Below are positions 20,894 to 29,394 of a stretch of DNA of 40,779 bases, piece by piece; the first letter of the stretch is position 1, and every line of letters begins with the position of its first letter. A program made the position numbers and the translations under genes. The notes under the pieces were generated by a model that did not search any database, was not told where the DNA came from, and saw nothing but the letters and a program-made list of their open reading frames with translations. Origin of the DNA: CAYZHV01 sp046541355. GTDB taxonomy: Bacteria; Spirochaetota; Spirochaetia; DSM-27196; Alkalispirochaetaceae. The stretch covers positions 1 to 40,779 of the forward strand of contig JBKHDM010000017.1 of NCBI GenBank assembly GCA_046541355.1. Direction: 5' to 3'.

Positions 20894-22637
20894 CCCTGCA
20901 GTACTCAAGCTCATAGACTACGCCCGGGAAAAGGAGAGGATCACCTATGAAGAGGTGCAGGATTTTCTCCCGGACTCGATGGTAAAGTCTGAAAAAATGG
21001 ACGAGGTAATGTCAATACTTGCAAAAAATGACGTTGTCCTTGAGGACGAAGCGGAAGAGGTAGCGGAGGAGGACGACGGTGACGAGAAACGTGGCAGCGA
21101 TGCCCGGGGCCGGAGTGAACCGGAAGAAAAGCAGCGGCGGATCGTGGTAGGCGAAAAAGAGAGTTCCGTCGACGATCCGATTCGTCTCTACCTGCGGGAG
21201 ATAGGCAGGGAGAGCCTGCTTACCGCGGAGCAGGAGGTAGAGCTCTCCAAGAAGATGGAGGAGGGGGAGAACATCATCAAGGACGTCATTCGTGGCTCCG
21301 GAGTGATAATCCCTGAGTTCTACAAGCTCGCCCTCCGCGCCTTCAGTAAAAAGGATCCCCGGGAGATGGGGCTCTCGAAAAAGGAGATTTCAGAGTACCT
21401 CGCCGAGCGTCGCCGGCTCACCCAGTTCTACCGGCCCGCTCTCAAGGAGCATATCGCCGAGCTCAAGTTGTATATCGAGCAGAAAAAGAAGGTCGTCGCA
21501 AAGGGGGAGGATGTACTCGAGAACCCCACCCTCAAGCGTAAACGCAGGAGCCTGATGGGCCATCTTGCGACCATCGATATCCACCAGGAAGAGATAATCT
21601 ACTTTGCCGACAAGTTCAGCGACGCGGAGACGCGGATCCGTAAGGTCCAGAAGGAGCAGGCGCGGATCGAGAAGCGGTTGAAGGTTTCCAACCTCCGGGA
21701 GCTCCGCGGTCTCGGACGGGGACTGGCGATCAACAAGGAGCGTCGCCGGATCGAGGAGTCCCTCGGACTCTCGGCGGACCAGATCAAGGAGAAGATCCGG
21801 CAGGTTCAGCTTTCCGAGAAGAAGCTGCGGGAGCTCGAGCTGGAGTTCGAGAACAACATCGACGAAATCCTCACCATGTCCGACCGGATCAACGAGGGCC
21901 GGACAATGATGCAAAACGCCAAGGACCGGCTGATTCAGGCAAACCTCCGCCTCGTTGTGAGTATCGCTAAGAAGTACACAAATCGTGGGCTTCACTTCTT
22001 CGATCTGGTCCAGGAGGGCAACATCGGCCTTATCAAGGCGGTCGAAAAGTTCGAGTACCGCAAGGGGTACAAGTTTTCGACCTACGCCACCTGGTGGATC
22101 AGACAGGCGATTACCCGTTCCATTTCCGATCAGGCGAGGACGATCAGGGTGCCTGTTCACATGATTGAACAGATCAACAAGGTTGTCCGGGAGTCCCGGC
22201 AGCTCATGCAGGTCCTCGGCAGGGAACCGACGGACGAGGAGATTGCCGATCGTCTCGGCTGGAGCGTCAACCGGGTCAAGTCGGTAAAGAACGTCGCCCG
22301 GGAGCCTATCTCCCTGGAGACGCCGATCGGTGAGGAGGAGGACTCCCTTCTCGGAGACTTTATCGAGGACAAAGAGGTGGAGAATCCCGCCCACTCCACC
22401 GCCTTTACCCTCCTCCAGGAGCAGCTGCGGAGCGTGCTCTCCACTCTGCCGGCGCGGGAGCAGGAAGTTCTCAAGATGCGTTTTGGTCTCGAGGATGGTT
22501 ACAGCCTCACCCTCGAGGAGGTGGGGCTCTACTTCAACGTGACAAGGGAGCGGATCAGGCAGATCGAAGCGAAGGCACTGAGGAGACTCAGGCACCCGCG
22601 CCGAAGCCGCAGGCTCAAAGACTACCTCGACAATTGA
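20874..22637 (+). CDS. rpoD: RNA polymerase primary sigma factor (sigma-70)
   Basis: The 587-residue housekeeping sigma factor has region 1.1 at the N-terminus with an acidic stretch. Region 1.2 is DDPIRLYLREIGRESLLTAE, followed by a charged non-conserved segment of about 190 residues. Region 2 begins ANLRLVVSIAKKYTNRGLHF (about 355) and includes the -10-reading FSTYATWWIRQAITRSI. Region 3 follows, and region 4.2 has the helix-turn-helix TLEEVGLYFNVTRERIRQIE (about 546-565), which reads the -35. These regions are standard, so ordinary TTGACA/TATAAT promoters are expected. The ATG at 20874 has AAGGTG 7 bases upstream; a GTG at 20868 is less likely. It overlaps dnaG by 20 bases. Confidence 0.97.
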   Translation: MTDLQNDPAVLKLIDYAREKERITYEEVQDFLPDSMVKSEKMDEVMSILAKNDVVLEDEAEEVAEEDDGDEKRGSDARGRSEPEEKQRRIVVGEKESSVDDPIRLYLREIGRESLLTAEQEVELSKKMEEGENIIKDVIRGSGVIIPEFYKLALRAFSKKDPREMGLSKKEISEYLAERRRLTQFYRPALKEHIAELKLYIEQKKKVVAKGEDVLENPTLKRKRRSLMGHLATIDIHQEEIIYFADKFSDAETRIRKVQKEQARIEKRLKVSNLRELRGLGRGLAINKERRRIEESLGLSADQIKEKIRQVQLSEKKLRELELEFENNIDEILTMSDRINEGRTMMQNAKDRLIQANLRLVVSIAKKYTNRGLHFFDLVQEGNIGLIKAVEKFEYRKGYKFSTYATWWIRQAITRSISDQARTIRVPVHMIEQINKVVRESRQLMQVLGREPTDEEIADRLGWSVNRVKSVKNVAREPISLETPIGEEEDSLLGDFIEDKEVENPAHSTAFTLLQEQLRSVLSTLPAREQEVLKMRFGLEDGYSLTLEEVGLYFNVTRERIRQIEAKALRRLRHPRRSRRLKDYLDN

Positions 22638-22674
22638 CGGACAATAAGCTAATTCCAGTGACGGAGGCCTACGA

Positions 22675-23706
22675 TTGATTCAGGAAACCATAGACAAGCT
22701 ACGAACGCTCCAGGAGCTTCTCTCGGAGAAGTTCCGTATCGAGCAGGAGATCGAGGAGCTTCCAAAGAGTCTCTCCACAAAGAACGAGCTGGTCAGCCGG
22801 CTCAAGAAGAGCTACCTGGAAAAGAGTGAGCGATACGAGAGCACCAAAGCGAAAGTGAAGGATCTTCGGATCAAGCTCGACGACGCCGAGCGGGAGCGGG
22901 AAAAGTACGAGCAGCAGATGGACGAGATCAAGACGCAGCGTGAGTACGAGGCTCTCGACAAGGAGATCCGGGAGGCGTCGGAAAAGGAGCAGTCCCTGCG
23001 CAAAGAGCTCCAGCGGGAGGAGAAGCAGCTTGAGGAACAGGAAGAGGGACTCAAGCGGGAAGAGGCGATGATCTCGAGCCAGGAAGAGGAGCTCCAGGAG
23101 GAGAAATCGAAGATCGATGAGGAGAGCCGCGTCAAGAGAGAGCAGCTCCAGGAGCTCGAGGCACAGGAGAATGAGGTCGTCCCCGGTCTCGATGAGGAGC
23201 TGCTGTTCAAGTTCGAGCGGATTATCCGGTCGAAAGAGGGGGAGGGCATCGTCCCCCTCAAAAAGGGAGTCTGCCTCGGCTGCCAGATGATTCTTCCCAA
23301 CCAGTTCGTAAACGACGTGCGCGCGGGCACGGAGATTCTCTTCTGCCCCTACTGTTCCAAGATCGTCTTCTGGGTTGATGAGGAGGACGGCACAGGCTTT
23401 AGCGACGAAGATGCTGAAGGTCTCGCCGACCTCGTTGATGATGAGTTCGACGAGGAGCTCGAGGGCGAGTTCGACGACGAGTTCAGCGAGAGCTACGACG
23501 AGGAGTACGAGGAGAGCTACGACGAGGACGAGGCGGACGAGGAAGAGGACGAAGACGAGGAAGAAGAAGACGAGGAAGAGGACGAGGAAGAGGAGCCTGA
23601 AGAGACCGACGACGCCCTCGCCGAGGTAGACGAGGAGGGAACCGAGGAGTCCTTCGAGGAACTCGAGGATGAGGAGTCGGAGGAAGAAGAAGAAGAAGAG
23701 GAGTAG
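22675..23706 (+). CDS. coiled-coil C4 zinc-ribbon protein with polyacidic tail
   Basis: The protein is 343 residues from TTG 22675, which has GGAGG 7 bases upstream. Residues 1 to about 190 are a long charged coiled coil (AEREREKYEQQMDEIKTQRE and similar). A C4 zinc ribbon follows: C200 and C203 in CLGC, C224 and C227 in CPYC. This arrangement matches the zf-RING_7 family of bacterial coiled-coil zinc-ribbon proteins of unclear role. The last roughly 105 residues are almost only Asp and Glu with a few Ser, Tyr and Ala. Such a tail could mimic nucleic acid or bind basic proteins; that is inference. The gene is 37 bases after rpoD and ends five bases before the RNase P RNA. Confidence 0.85.
   Translation: MIQETIDKLRTLQELLSEKFRIEQEIEELPKSLSTKNELVSRLKKSYLEKSERYESTKAKVKDLRIKLDDAEREREKYEQQMDEIKTQREYEALDKEIREASEKEQSLRKELQREEKQLEEQEEGLKREEAMISSQEEELQEEKSKIDEESRVKREQLQELEAQENEVVPGLDEELLFKFERIIRSKEGEGIVPLKKGVCLGCQMILPNQFVNDVRAGTEILFCPYCSKIVFWVDEEDGTGFSDEDAEGLADLVDDEFDEELEGEFDDEFSESYDEEYEESYDEDEADEEEDEDEEEEDEEEDEEEEPEETDDALAEVDEEGTEESFEELEDEESEEEEEEEE
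23430..23705 (+). repeat. purine-rich low-complexity tract encoding the acidic tail
   Basis: GAG, GAA and GAC codons dominate for about 275 bases, giving a coding strand made mostly of purines, with runs such as GAGGAAGAAGAAGACGAGG. No exact long unit repeats, so it is low-complexity rather than a true tandem array. Confidence 0.8.
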
Positions 23707-23711
23707 CGCTC

Positions 23712-24086
23712 CTGACGGAGCGACTGGAAGCGGTCCGGAACGCCGCCGATCCGATCGACGGATCGGAGGAAAGTCCGGGCTCCTCAGAGCATGGTACCGG
23801 GTAACACCCGGCTGGGGAAACCCACGAGATAGTGCCACAGAAACCGTACCGCCCCGCCGCCGGTGGGGTAAGGGTGAAACGGTGGGGTAAGAGCCCACCG
23901 GTCCGACGGTAACGTCGGGCGTCATGGTAAACCTTGCCAGGAGCAAGACCAAGCAGCAGGTTGGTTGCTCGCCAGATAAGCCTGCGGGTAGGTTGCGCGA
24001 GGGGTATCGGGTGACCGATCCTCCCAGATACATGGCGTTCCCTGACAGAACCCGGCTTACAGGGCCGCTTCCAGTGGACCCGTCAG
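23712..24086 (+). ncRNA. rnpB: RNase P RNA, bacterial type A
   Basis: The catalytic RNA that trims tRNA 5' ends. The signature GAGGAAAGTCCGGGCTCC starts at 23765, a conserved GCCACAGAAACC occurs near 23832, and the 3' conserved ACAGAACCCGGCTTA is at 24046-24060. The ends pair strongly: 23723-23733 with 24065-24075 (11 bp, P1) and, beyond a small internal loop, 23712-23718 with 24080-24086 (7 bp). The mature ends may be at the inner or the outer helix. No promoter lies between the upstream stop codon and the RNA, so it may be processed from the rpoD transcript or transcribed from within the upstream gene. Confidence 0.95.
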
Positions 24087-24091
24087 CTCCG

Positions 24092-24120
24092 TTGACCTTT
24101 TGGACCAATAGGTTTTTAAT
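24092..24120 (+). promoter_or_regulatory. sigma-70 promoter of the elongation (mre) operon
   Basis: TTGACC (24092-24097, 5 of 6) and TTTAAT (24115-24120, 5 of 6) have an ideal 17-base spacer. The predicted start near 24127 is six bases before the first ATG at 24133. It begins right after the rnpB 3' helix. Confidence 0.75.
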
Positions 24121-24132
24121 AGGGCCACCACG

Positions 24133-25089
24133 ATGTTGTACAAGCCCAACGGTGAAGGCTCATCATCTGCGAGATCAGGTCTCCCCGGCCGAATCCTGGG
24201 CCTCGGGGCACTCGTCGTGCTCATCGGCGCTATTCTGACCGGCACGATCGCTTGGGCGGTTACTCAGGAACGCCCGATTATCAACGCCTTTGGGGTAAGC
24301 GAGAGTTACAACCTCTACGAGCTCTGGCGTGCCGGCGAGCGGGACGCCCTGATCGCTGCCGCCGACGAGGCCCTCGAAACTCGTCCGATGCAGCCTGACG
24401 CCCTCGCGCTGCGCGGGTTCGCCAGGTTTTACGCCGGCATGGCGAGCAATGACACCCAGGAGCGGGAGACACTGCTCGGGGAGAGTATCGCCGATCTGAG
24501 AAGGGCACTCCTGGTGGACAACCCCCCGATGCGTGGTGAGCTCCACTACATTCTCGGGAAAGCGTACTTTCATCGCGGCCCGTTCTTCTACGACCTGGCG
24601 GTGGAGGAACTGCGGGAGTCGATGGACCGGGGGTTGCGCCGGGAGGATATGTTCGAGTATCTTGCCGTGGCGAGTGTTGATCTCGGTCGAAGCGAGGAGG
24701 CGGTCGGATACCTTCAGGAGGCGCTGGAGGTCAACCCGACGGCGATTTTGTATCACACCCTCGGTACGACACTTCTCGGGATGGACCGCTTTGACGAGGC
24801 GGAGCGGGCGCTGGAAGAGGCGGTCGCTCTGAGTGATGACAGCTTCCTGCTGGAGCAAAGTCGCCTGACCCTGGGAGATATCTATCGGATAACCGGTGAT
24901 CTCGACCGCGCCGAGGGACAGTATCGGATGGTTTTAGAGGAAAATTCGCGCTCCGCGGACGCCCACTTCGCCCTCGGTGAGGTGTACTATGAACGTGGCG
25001 ACAACGAGAGCGCTCGATTCGAATGGCGCGAGGCGTTCCGGATCGATCCTAATCACCTCGATGCACTTCAAAGGCTGCAGGATGGTTAG
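24133..25089 (+). CDS. membrane-anchored TPR protein
   Basis: The 318-residue protein has one N-terminal membrane helix (about 20-44, LGALVVLIGAILTGTIAWAV) followed by tetratricopeptide repeats, for example EALETRPMQPDALALRGFAR, EAVGYLQEALEVNPTAILYH, RFDEAERALEEAVALSDDSF and SADAHFALGEVYYERGDNES. TPR proteins are protein-protein adaptors; here the repeats would lie outside the inner membrane. It is first in the mreBCD-PBP2-rodA operon, which suggests a role with the cell-elongation machinery. There is no ribosome binding site in the short predicted leader. Confidence 0.87.
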   Translation: MLYKPNGEGSSSARSGLPGRILGLGALVVLIGAILTGTIAWAVTQERPIINAFGVSESYNLYELWRAGERDALIAAADEALETRPMQPDALALRGFARFYAGMASNDTQERETLLGESIADLRRALLVDNPPMRGELHYILGKAYFHRGPFFYDLAVEELRESMDRGLRREDMFEYLAVASVDLGRSEEAVGYLQEALEVNPTAILYHTLGTTLLGMDRFDEAERALEEAVALSDDSFLLEQSRLTLGDIYRITGDLDRAEGQYRMVLEENSRSADAHFALGEVYYERGDNESARFEWREAFRIDPNHLDALQRLQDG

Positions 25090-25107
25090 CTGGAGGCAAA
25101 CCGAAAA

Positions 25108-26145
25108 ATGGGGCTTCGCACAATGCTGAATGCGTTTTCTACCGACATTGGTATCGATCTCGGAACGTGTAACACCCTTGTCTACATAAAAGGAAAGGGT
25201 ATCGTCGCAAGCGAGCCGTCCGTCGTGGCGGTCGAACGGGGAACCAAGAAGGTTGTTGCCGTGGGTGAGGAGGCGAGGCGGATGCTTTGGAAGACCCCCG
25301 GGGACATCATCGCCATTCGACCGCTCCGGGATGGGGTCATCGCCGACCTCGAGACAACGGAGAAGATGATCCGCTACTTTATCTCCAAAGTGCTCCAGCG
25401 GCGCTGGTTCGTAAAGCCGAGGATGGTTATCGGTGTTCCCTCCTGCATTACCGACGTTGAGAAACGGGCGGTGATAGAGTCTGCCGAGAAGGCGGGCGCC
25501 CGGGAGGTCAGGGTGATCGAGGAGTCCCTCGCAGCTGCGATCGGGGCGAACATTCCTATCTTCGAGCCCGCGGGTCATATGGTCTGCGACATCGGTGGAG
25601 GGACCAGTGAGATCTCGGTCATCTCCCTCGGAGGCATGGTCGTTACAAACGCGATCCGCCTCGGAGGGGACGAGTTTGACGAGGCGATCATGAAGCACGT
25701 CCGGACGGTCCACAACCTCATCATCGGTGAGGGCACGGCGGAGGAACTCAAAAAGAAGATCGGCAACGCCGCTGCGGACAAGAAGATCGAGAAGATGGAG
25801 ATCAAGGGTACCGACGCGATCACCGGACTTCCCAGGCGGCTGGAGATCGACAGCGTCGAGGTCCGGGAGGCGCTCCAGGAGCCGATTACCGCGATTGTCG
25901 AGGAAATCAAGCGCACCCTCGGGCAGACTCCGCCGGAGCTCGCCGCGGATATCGTCGAGCGCGGCATCGTACTGACCGGCGGCGGCTCCCTGCTTAAGGG
26001 TCTCGACACACTCATAGCGAACGAAACGGGTGTTCCGGTCTTCCGGGCGGAGGATCCGATGAACTGTGTTGCCCTCGGGGCGGGTATGTACTTCGAACAC
26101 GAGCGGGGCATCCGCCACGAGCAGACTATCTACAAGAATCTCTAA
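25108..26145 (+). CDS. mreB: rod shape-determining protein MreB
   Basis: This bacterial actin forms membrane-bound filaments that guide side-wall synthesis. The 345-residue protein has phosphate loop 1 (DIGIDLGTCNTLVYI, about 13-27), EESLAAAIGANIPI, phosphate loop 2 (VCDIGGGTSEISVIS), and the adenosine motif VLTGGGSLLKG. The length is standard. GGAGG lies 11 bases before the ATG at 25108; a second ATG at 25123 is possible. In spirochaetes the wall is thin and the flagella help shape the cell, so the MreB role may differ in detail. Confidence 0.98.
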   Translation: MGLRTMLNAFSTDIGIDLGTCNTLVYIKGKGIVASEPSVVAVERGTKKVVAVGEEARRMLWKTPGDIIAIRPLRDGVIADLETTEKMIRYFISKVLQRRWFVKPRMVIGVPSCITDVEKRAVIESAEKAGAREVRVIEESLAAAIGANIPIFEPAGHMVCDIGGGTSEISVISLGGMVVTNAIRLGGDEFDEAIMKHVRTVHNLIIGEGTAEELKKKIGNAAADKKIEKMEIKGTDAITGLPRRLEIDSVEVREALQEPITAIVEEIKRTLGQTPPELAADIVERGIVLTGGGSLLKGLDTLIANETGVPVFRAEDPMNCVALGAGMYFEHERGIRHEQTIYKNL

Positions 26146-26163
26146 GGTGCCCAGGCACGGATT

Positions 26164-27012
26164 GTGATAACGGGAAACGAAAGACGACAGAGCAGCCTGC
26201 TATTCGGGATCGTGCTATTCGTCTCCCTCATTTTCCTCTCCGTTTCCACCTCACGCTTTGTTGAGGTGCCCAGGTCTGTCGGGATGAGGGTGGTCTCTCT
26301 TCTCCAGCGGGGGGTGGACGCCGCGGGGGACGGTTTTTCCACGACCCTGCGCTCCGTAGCCGAGCTCGGCAGGCTTCGGCAGGAGTACGAGACCCTCCTC
26401 GAGGAGCTCGACCGGTATCAGACCCTCGAGGGGGACATCAATCAGCTCAGGTCAGAGAATCAGCGCCTCCGGGACGTGTTGCAGTTCTCCCGGACCGTCT
26501 CCTTTCGGAATCTGCCGGCGGAAGTAATCGGCAGGGAACCGGGAAACATGTTCGCATCCTTTACCATTAACCGCGGGAGCCGGGATGGAGTCAGCGTGGA
26601 CACACCGGTAATCGCGGTTCAGGAGGGAGTCCAGGGGCTCGTCGGACGAGTCGCCCACGTCTCCGGCGGTTCTGCTGTTGTAGCGCCGCTTTTTGACGCA
26701 AGCACCTATGTCGCAGCCAGGCTCCTCGACAGCCGCTACGAGGGGCTCATCGGCGGCGGAGGGCCGACGGCGGATGAGTTGACGATGCGTTACGTTGACC
26801 CCCAGGCGAGAACAACCGCCGCCTACGGAGATCTGGTGGTGACAAGCGGTATGAGCCGGATGTACCCCGCCGGGATACGGGTCGGTCAGGTTGTCGGCAT
26901 AAACGCCACTGCCTGGGAAAGCTCCCTGACCCTTACAATCGACCCTCTCATCGACTTCGGGCGACTGGAGTATGTGTTTCTTCTGCTCCGGGAGGAGGAG
27001 GTAGATGGGTAG
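26164..27012 (+). CDS. mreC: rod shape-determining protein MreC
   Basis: The 282-residue protein links MreB to periplasmic wall enzymes. It has an N-terminal membrane helix (about 12-28), a coiled coil (about 65-110, ending LEGDINQLRSENQRLRDVLQ) and the MreC beta domain with INRGSRDGVSVDTPVI and GDLVVTSGMSRMYPAGIRVG. The start is GTG at 26164, 18 bases after mreB. The end overlaps mreD by 8 bases. Confidence 0.95.
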   Translation: MITGNERRQSSLLFGIVLFVSLIFLSVSTSRFVEVPRSVGMRVVSLLQRGVDAAGDGFSTTLRSVAELGRLRQEYETLLEELDRYQTLEGDINQLRSENQRLRDVLQFSRTVSFRNLPAEVIGREPGNMFASFTINRGSRDGVSVDTPVIAVQEGVQGLVGRVAHVSGGSAVVAPLFDASTYVAARLLDSRYEGLIGGGGPTADELTMRYVDPQARTTAAYGDLVVTSGMSRMYPAGIRVGQVVGINATAWESSLTLTIDPLIDFGRLEYVFLLLREEEVDG

Positions 27013-27517
27013 CGGGGTTTTCTGGATGAGCGGCATCCTCGCGGGTGTCGCCGCGCTACTCTCCCAGTTCGGCACCTATATCGCCATCGGTGGGGTAAAG
27101 CCGGATCTACTGCTTATTCTTCTGGTCTTCTACGCAAACAGCGAAGGCCCCTTGCGGGCACAGACCTCCGGTATCGTCGGGGGGATTGTGGAGGACTTGA
27201 TGAGTCTCAGTCCCTTCGGATTTCACCTCCTGTTGCGCACAACCCTCGCCTTTATCTTTGGTCAGAGCAGAAACAAGATCTTTCTCGACCCCCTCGTCAT
27301 GCCGGCGTTGATGGTCCTCGCCGCGACCCTGGTCAAGGGGCTTCTCGCTCTCACAGCAGGCGCACTTTTTCGCATCGAATCGGTGACCACATACATCCTC
27401 TCCACCTCATTTCTCATCGAAATCGGCTACAACGCCCTTCTCGGTCCGCTGTTGTTTCTCTTCTACGGTTTCCTCAAGCGCCTTGTCGGCACAAAGGGAA
27501 TCCGTGTAGTAGGATAG
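27005..27517 (+). CDS. mreD: rod shape-determining protein MreD
   Basis: This 170-residue, very hydrophobic protein has about five membrane helices. It has the MreD features KPDLLLILLVFYAN near residue 32 and GIVGGIVEDLMSLSPFGFH near 57. It is an integral part of the elongasome next to MreC. It overlaps mreC by 8 bases, and GGAGGAGG at the end of mreC serves as its ribosome binding site. Confidence 0.93.
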   Translation: MGSGVFWMSGILAGVAALLSQFGTYIAIGGVKPDLLLILLVFYANSEGPLRAQTSGIVGGIVEDLMSLSPFGFHLLLRTTLAFIFGQSRNKIFLDPLVMPALMVLAATLVKGLLALTAGALFRIESVTTYILSTSFLIEIGYNALLGPLLFLFYGFLKRLVGTKGIRVVG

Positions 27518-27544
27518 AAAAGGAAGATATTGAGGTGAGAGAGG

Positions 27545-29392
27545 ATGGATAGCGCAAAAAAAAGTGACGTCTCGAAGCTCCGGATAGCCGGGTTCGTGGC
27601 GCTTCTCGTTGTTGTTCCCCTGATCTATGCGGGACACCTCTTCTCTCTGCAGGTGGTTGACAACTACATCTACGCAAACCGTGCCCGGCAGGTTGCCAGA
27701 CGCAGCGTCACGCTGCCGGCTCAACGGGGGGAGATCTATGACCGGAACTACGACGTTCCCGTCGCCACCAACCGGGACAGCTTCGCACTCTTCGTCAACC
27801 CCTCCAACATCCCCCCGGGGGAGGAGCAGAGGATCCTCGCATCCCTGGCCGAGACGTTTAATCTCTCCATGGAGACGCTGCAGGATCGGGTGCCCCCGGA
27901 CCTCTACGACGCCTACAGGGAGATCGAGGTCGCCGTCGGCCTCACCTATGAGGAGATTGCCTCCTTTGCCGAACAGGCGAGTCGCTTTCCCGGCGTGACC
28001 TGGCGGTCAAAGCCGATACGAAACTACCCCTTCGGTGACCAGATGGCCCACCTCCTTGGTTTCGTCGGAAGGATCACTCCCGAGGAGCTGCAGGTCCTCT
28101 TTAACCGGGGCTACAGCGCGGACTCCCTGGTTGGAAAGGGAGGAGTCGAACAGCGCTACGACGAGGTTCTCCGGGGGGTGGCAGGACGGCAGTTCAGAAC
28201 CGTCGACGCTCAGGGGCGCCAGATCATGGAGGGCGACTCCATCGCACCGGAGAACGGGAAGACCCTCGTCCTGACTATTGACCGGCAGATCCAGGCGCTG
28301 GTGGAGGACGCCCTCGGCCCGAGAATCGGCTCCGCGGTGGTACTCAAGCCGCAGACCGGGGAAGTCCTCGCCATGGCCTCCTATCCCCGCTTTGATCCGA
28401 ATATTTTCTCCCTTGATGACTCGGCAGCTCGCTTTTCTCAGCTCTCCCTCGATTCTCGATCTCCCTTTCTCAACCGGGCGATCCAGTCGAGCGCCGCCCC
28501 CGCCTCGACGTTCAAAATTGTGATGACCGCGGCGGTGATAAACGAGAACGCCTTTCCTCTCGACGCTACGGTAAACTGTACCGGCTCCCGGCGATACGGC
28601 AATCGGGTCTTTCCGTGTTGGTATGAGCTCGGCCACGGCCCGCAGAACATCTACGAGGCTATGGCGAACTCTTGCAATATCTATTTTTACACCATGGCCA
28701 GCGATTATCTCGGGCCGGAGCAGATGATCGACTATTCAGCGCGTCTTGGGCTGGGACAGATCACCGGTGTCGACCTCCCCGGAGAGGTCCGTGGCATTCT
28801 TCCGACCCCGGCGTGGAAAGAACAGACCTACAACACCCGGTGGGTCGGAGGCGATACGGTAAACATGTCCATCGGCCAGGGCTTTATGCTGGTTACACCC
28901 CTCCAGATGGCAAACGTTGTGGCGGGGATTGTCAACGATGGGGTGGTCTGCCAACCGCACCTGGTCCGGGAGATCCGAGACCCCGTGAGTGGTGAGGTAA
29001 TCGAACGCCGGGAACCGACGGTCCTCAGGGACCTCAACATGAATCCTGAGACCTATCGGGAAGTTAAGCGGGCGATGCGGCAGGTGATAACCGACGGCAC
29101 CGCAGAGGTGGTCATGACCACCTCCTCCGTCCCCATAGCCGGAAAGACCGGAACCGGCCAGACCGGGCTCGGAGAGGAGTCCCTTCATTCATGGTTTGTC
29201 GCCTACGCCCCCTACGACGGGCGCCCGGAGGAGCAGGTGGTGGTTGCGGTCATGGTGGATGGCCGGAACGAGTGGGAGTGGTGGGCGCCGAAGGCGGCTA
29301 ACATCATCATTCACGGCATCTTTGAGGACCTCGAATACGACGGAGCGGTTCAAAGCCTTCGTGAAGAACCCCGGGGTCTCTGGTACATGTAG
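27545..29392 (+). CDS. mrdA: penicillin-binding protein 2 (elongation transpeptidase)
   Basis: This enzyme cross-links peptidoglycan during elongation. The 615-residue class B PBP has a cytoplasmic start, one membrane helix (about 12-32), a dimerisation/pedestal region with LPAQRGEIYDRN near residue 57, and the transpeptidase domain. The catalytic motifs are STFK (S321, K324), SCN (S376, N378) and KTG (K534). It is followed after two bases by rodA, its glycosyltransferase partner. The gene is named by this pairing. Confidence 0.96.
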   Translation: MDSAKKSDVSKLRIAGFVALLVVVPLIYAGHLFSLQVVDNYIYANRARQVARRSVTLPAQRGEIYDRNYDVPVATNRDSFALFVNPSNIPPGEEQRILASLAETFNLSMETLQDRVPPDLYDAYREIEVAVGLTYEEIASFAEQASRFPGVTWRSKPIRNYPFGDQMAHLLGFVGRITPEELQVLFNRGYSADSLVGKGGVEQRYDEVLRGVAGRQFRTVDAQGRQIMEGDSIAPENGKTLVLTIDRQIQALVEDALGPRIGSAVVLKPQTGEVLAMASYPRFDPNIFSLDDSAARFSQLSLDSRSPFLNRAIQSSAAPASTFKIVMTAAVINENAFPLDATVNCTGSRRYGNRVFPCWYELGHGPQNIYEAMANSCNIYFYTMASDYLGPEQMIDYSARLGLGQITGVDLPGEVRGILPTPAWKEQTYNTRWVGGDTVNMSIGQGFMLVTPLQMANVVAGIVNDGVVCQPHLVREIRDPVSGEVIERREPTVLRDLNMNPETYREVKRAMRQVITDGTAEVVMTTSSVPIAGKTGTGQTGLGEESLHSWFVAYAPYDGRPEEQVVVAVMVDGRNEWEWWAPKAANIIIHGIFEDLEYDGAVQSLREEPRGLWYM

Positions 29393-29394
29393 CG

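Noticed and set aside
21390..22595. 401-residue antisense frame opposite rpoD
   Set aside because: A Leu-rich shadow of charged sigma-factor codons with no signal, domain or ribosome binding site.
22699..24108. 469-residue minus-strand frame across the acidic-tail gene and rnpB
   Set aside because: The poly-Leu/Phe stretch is the complement of the GA-rich tract, and the frame runs through the RNase P RNA.
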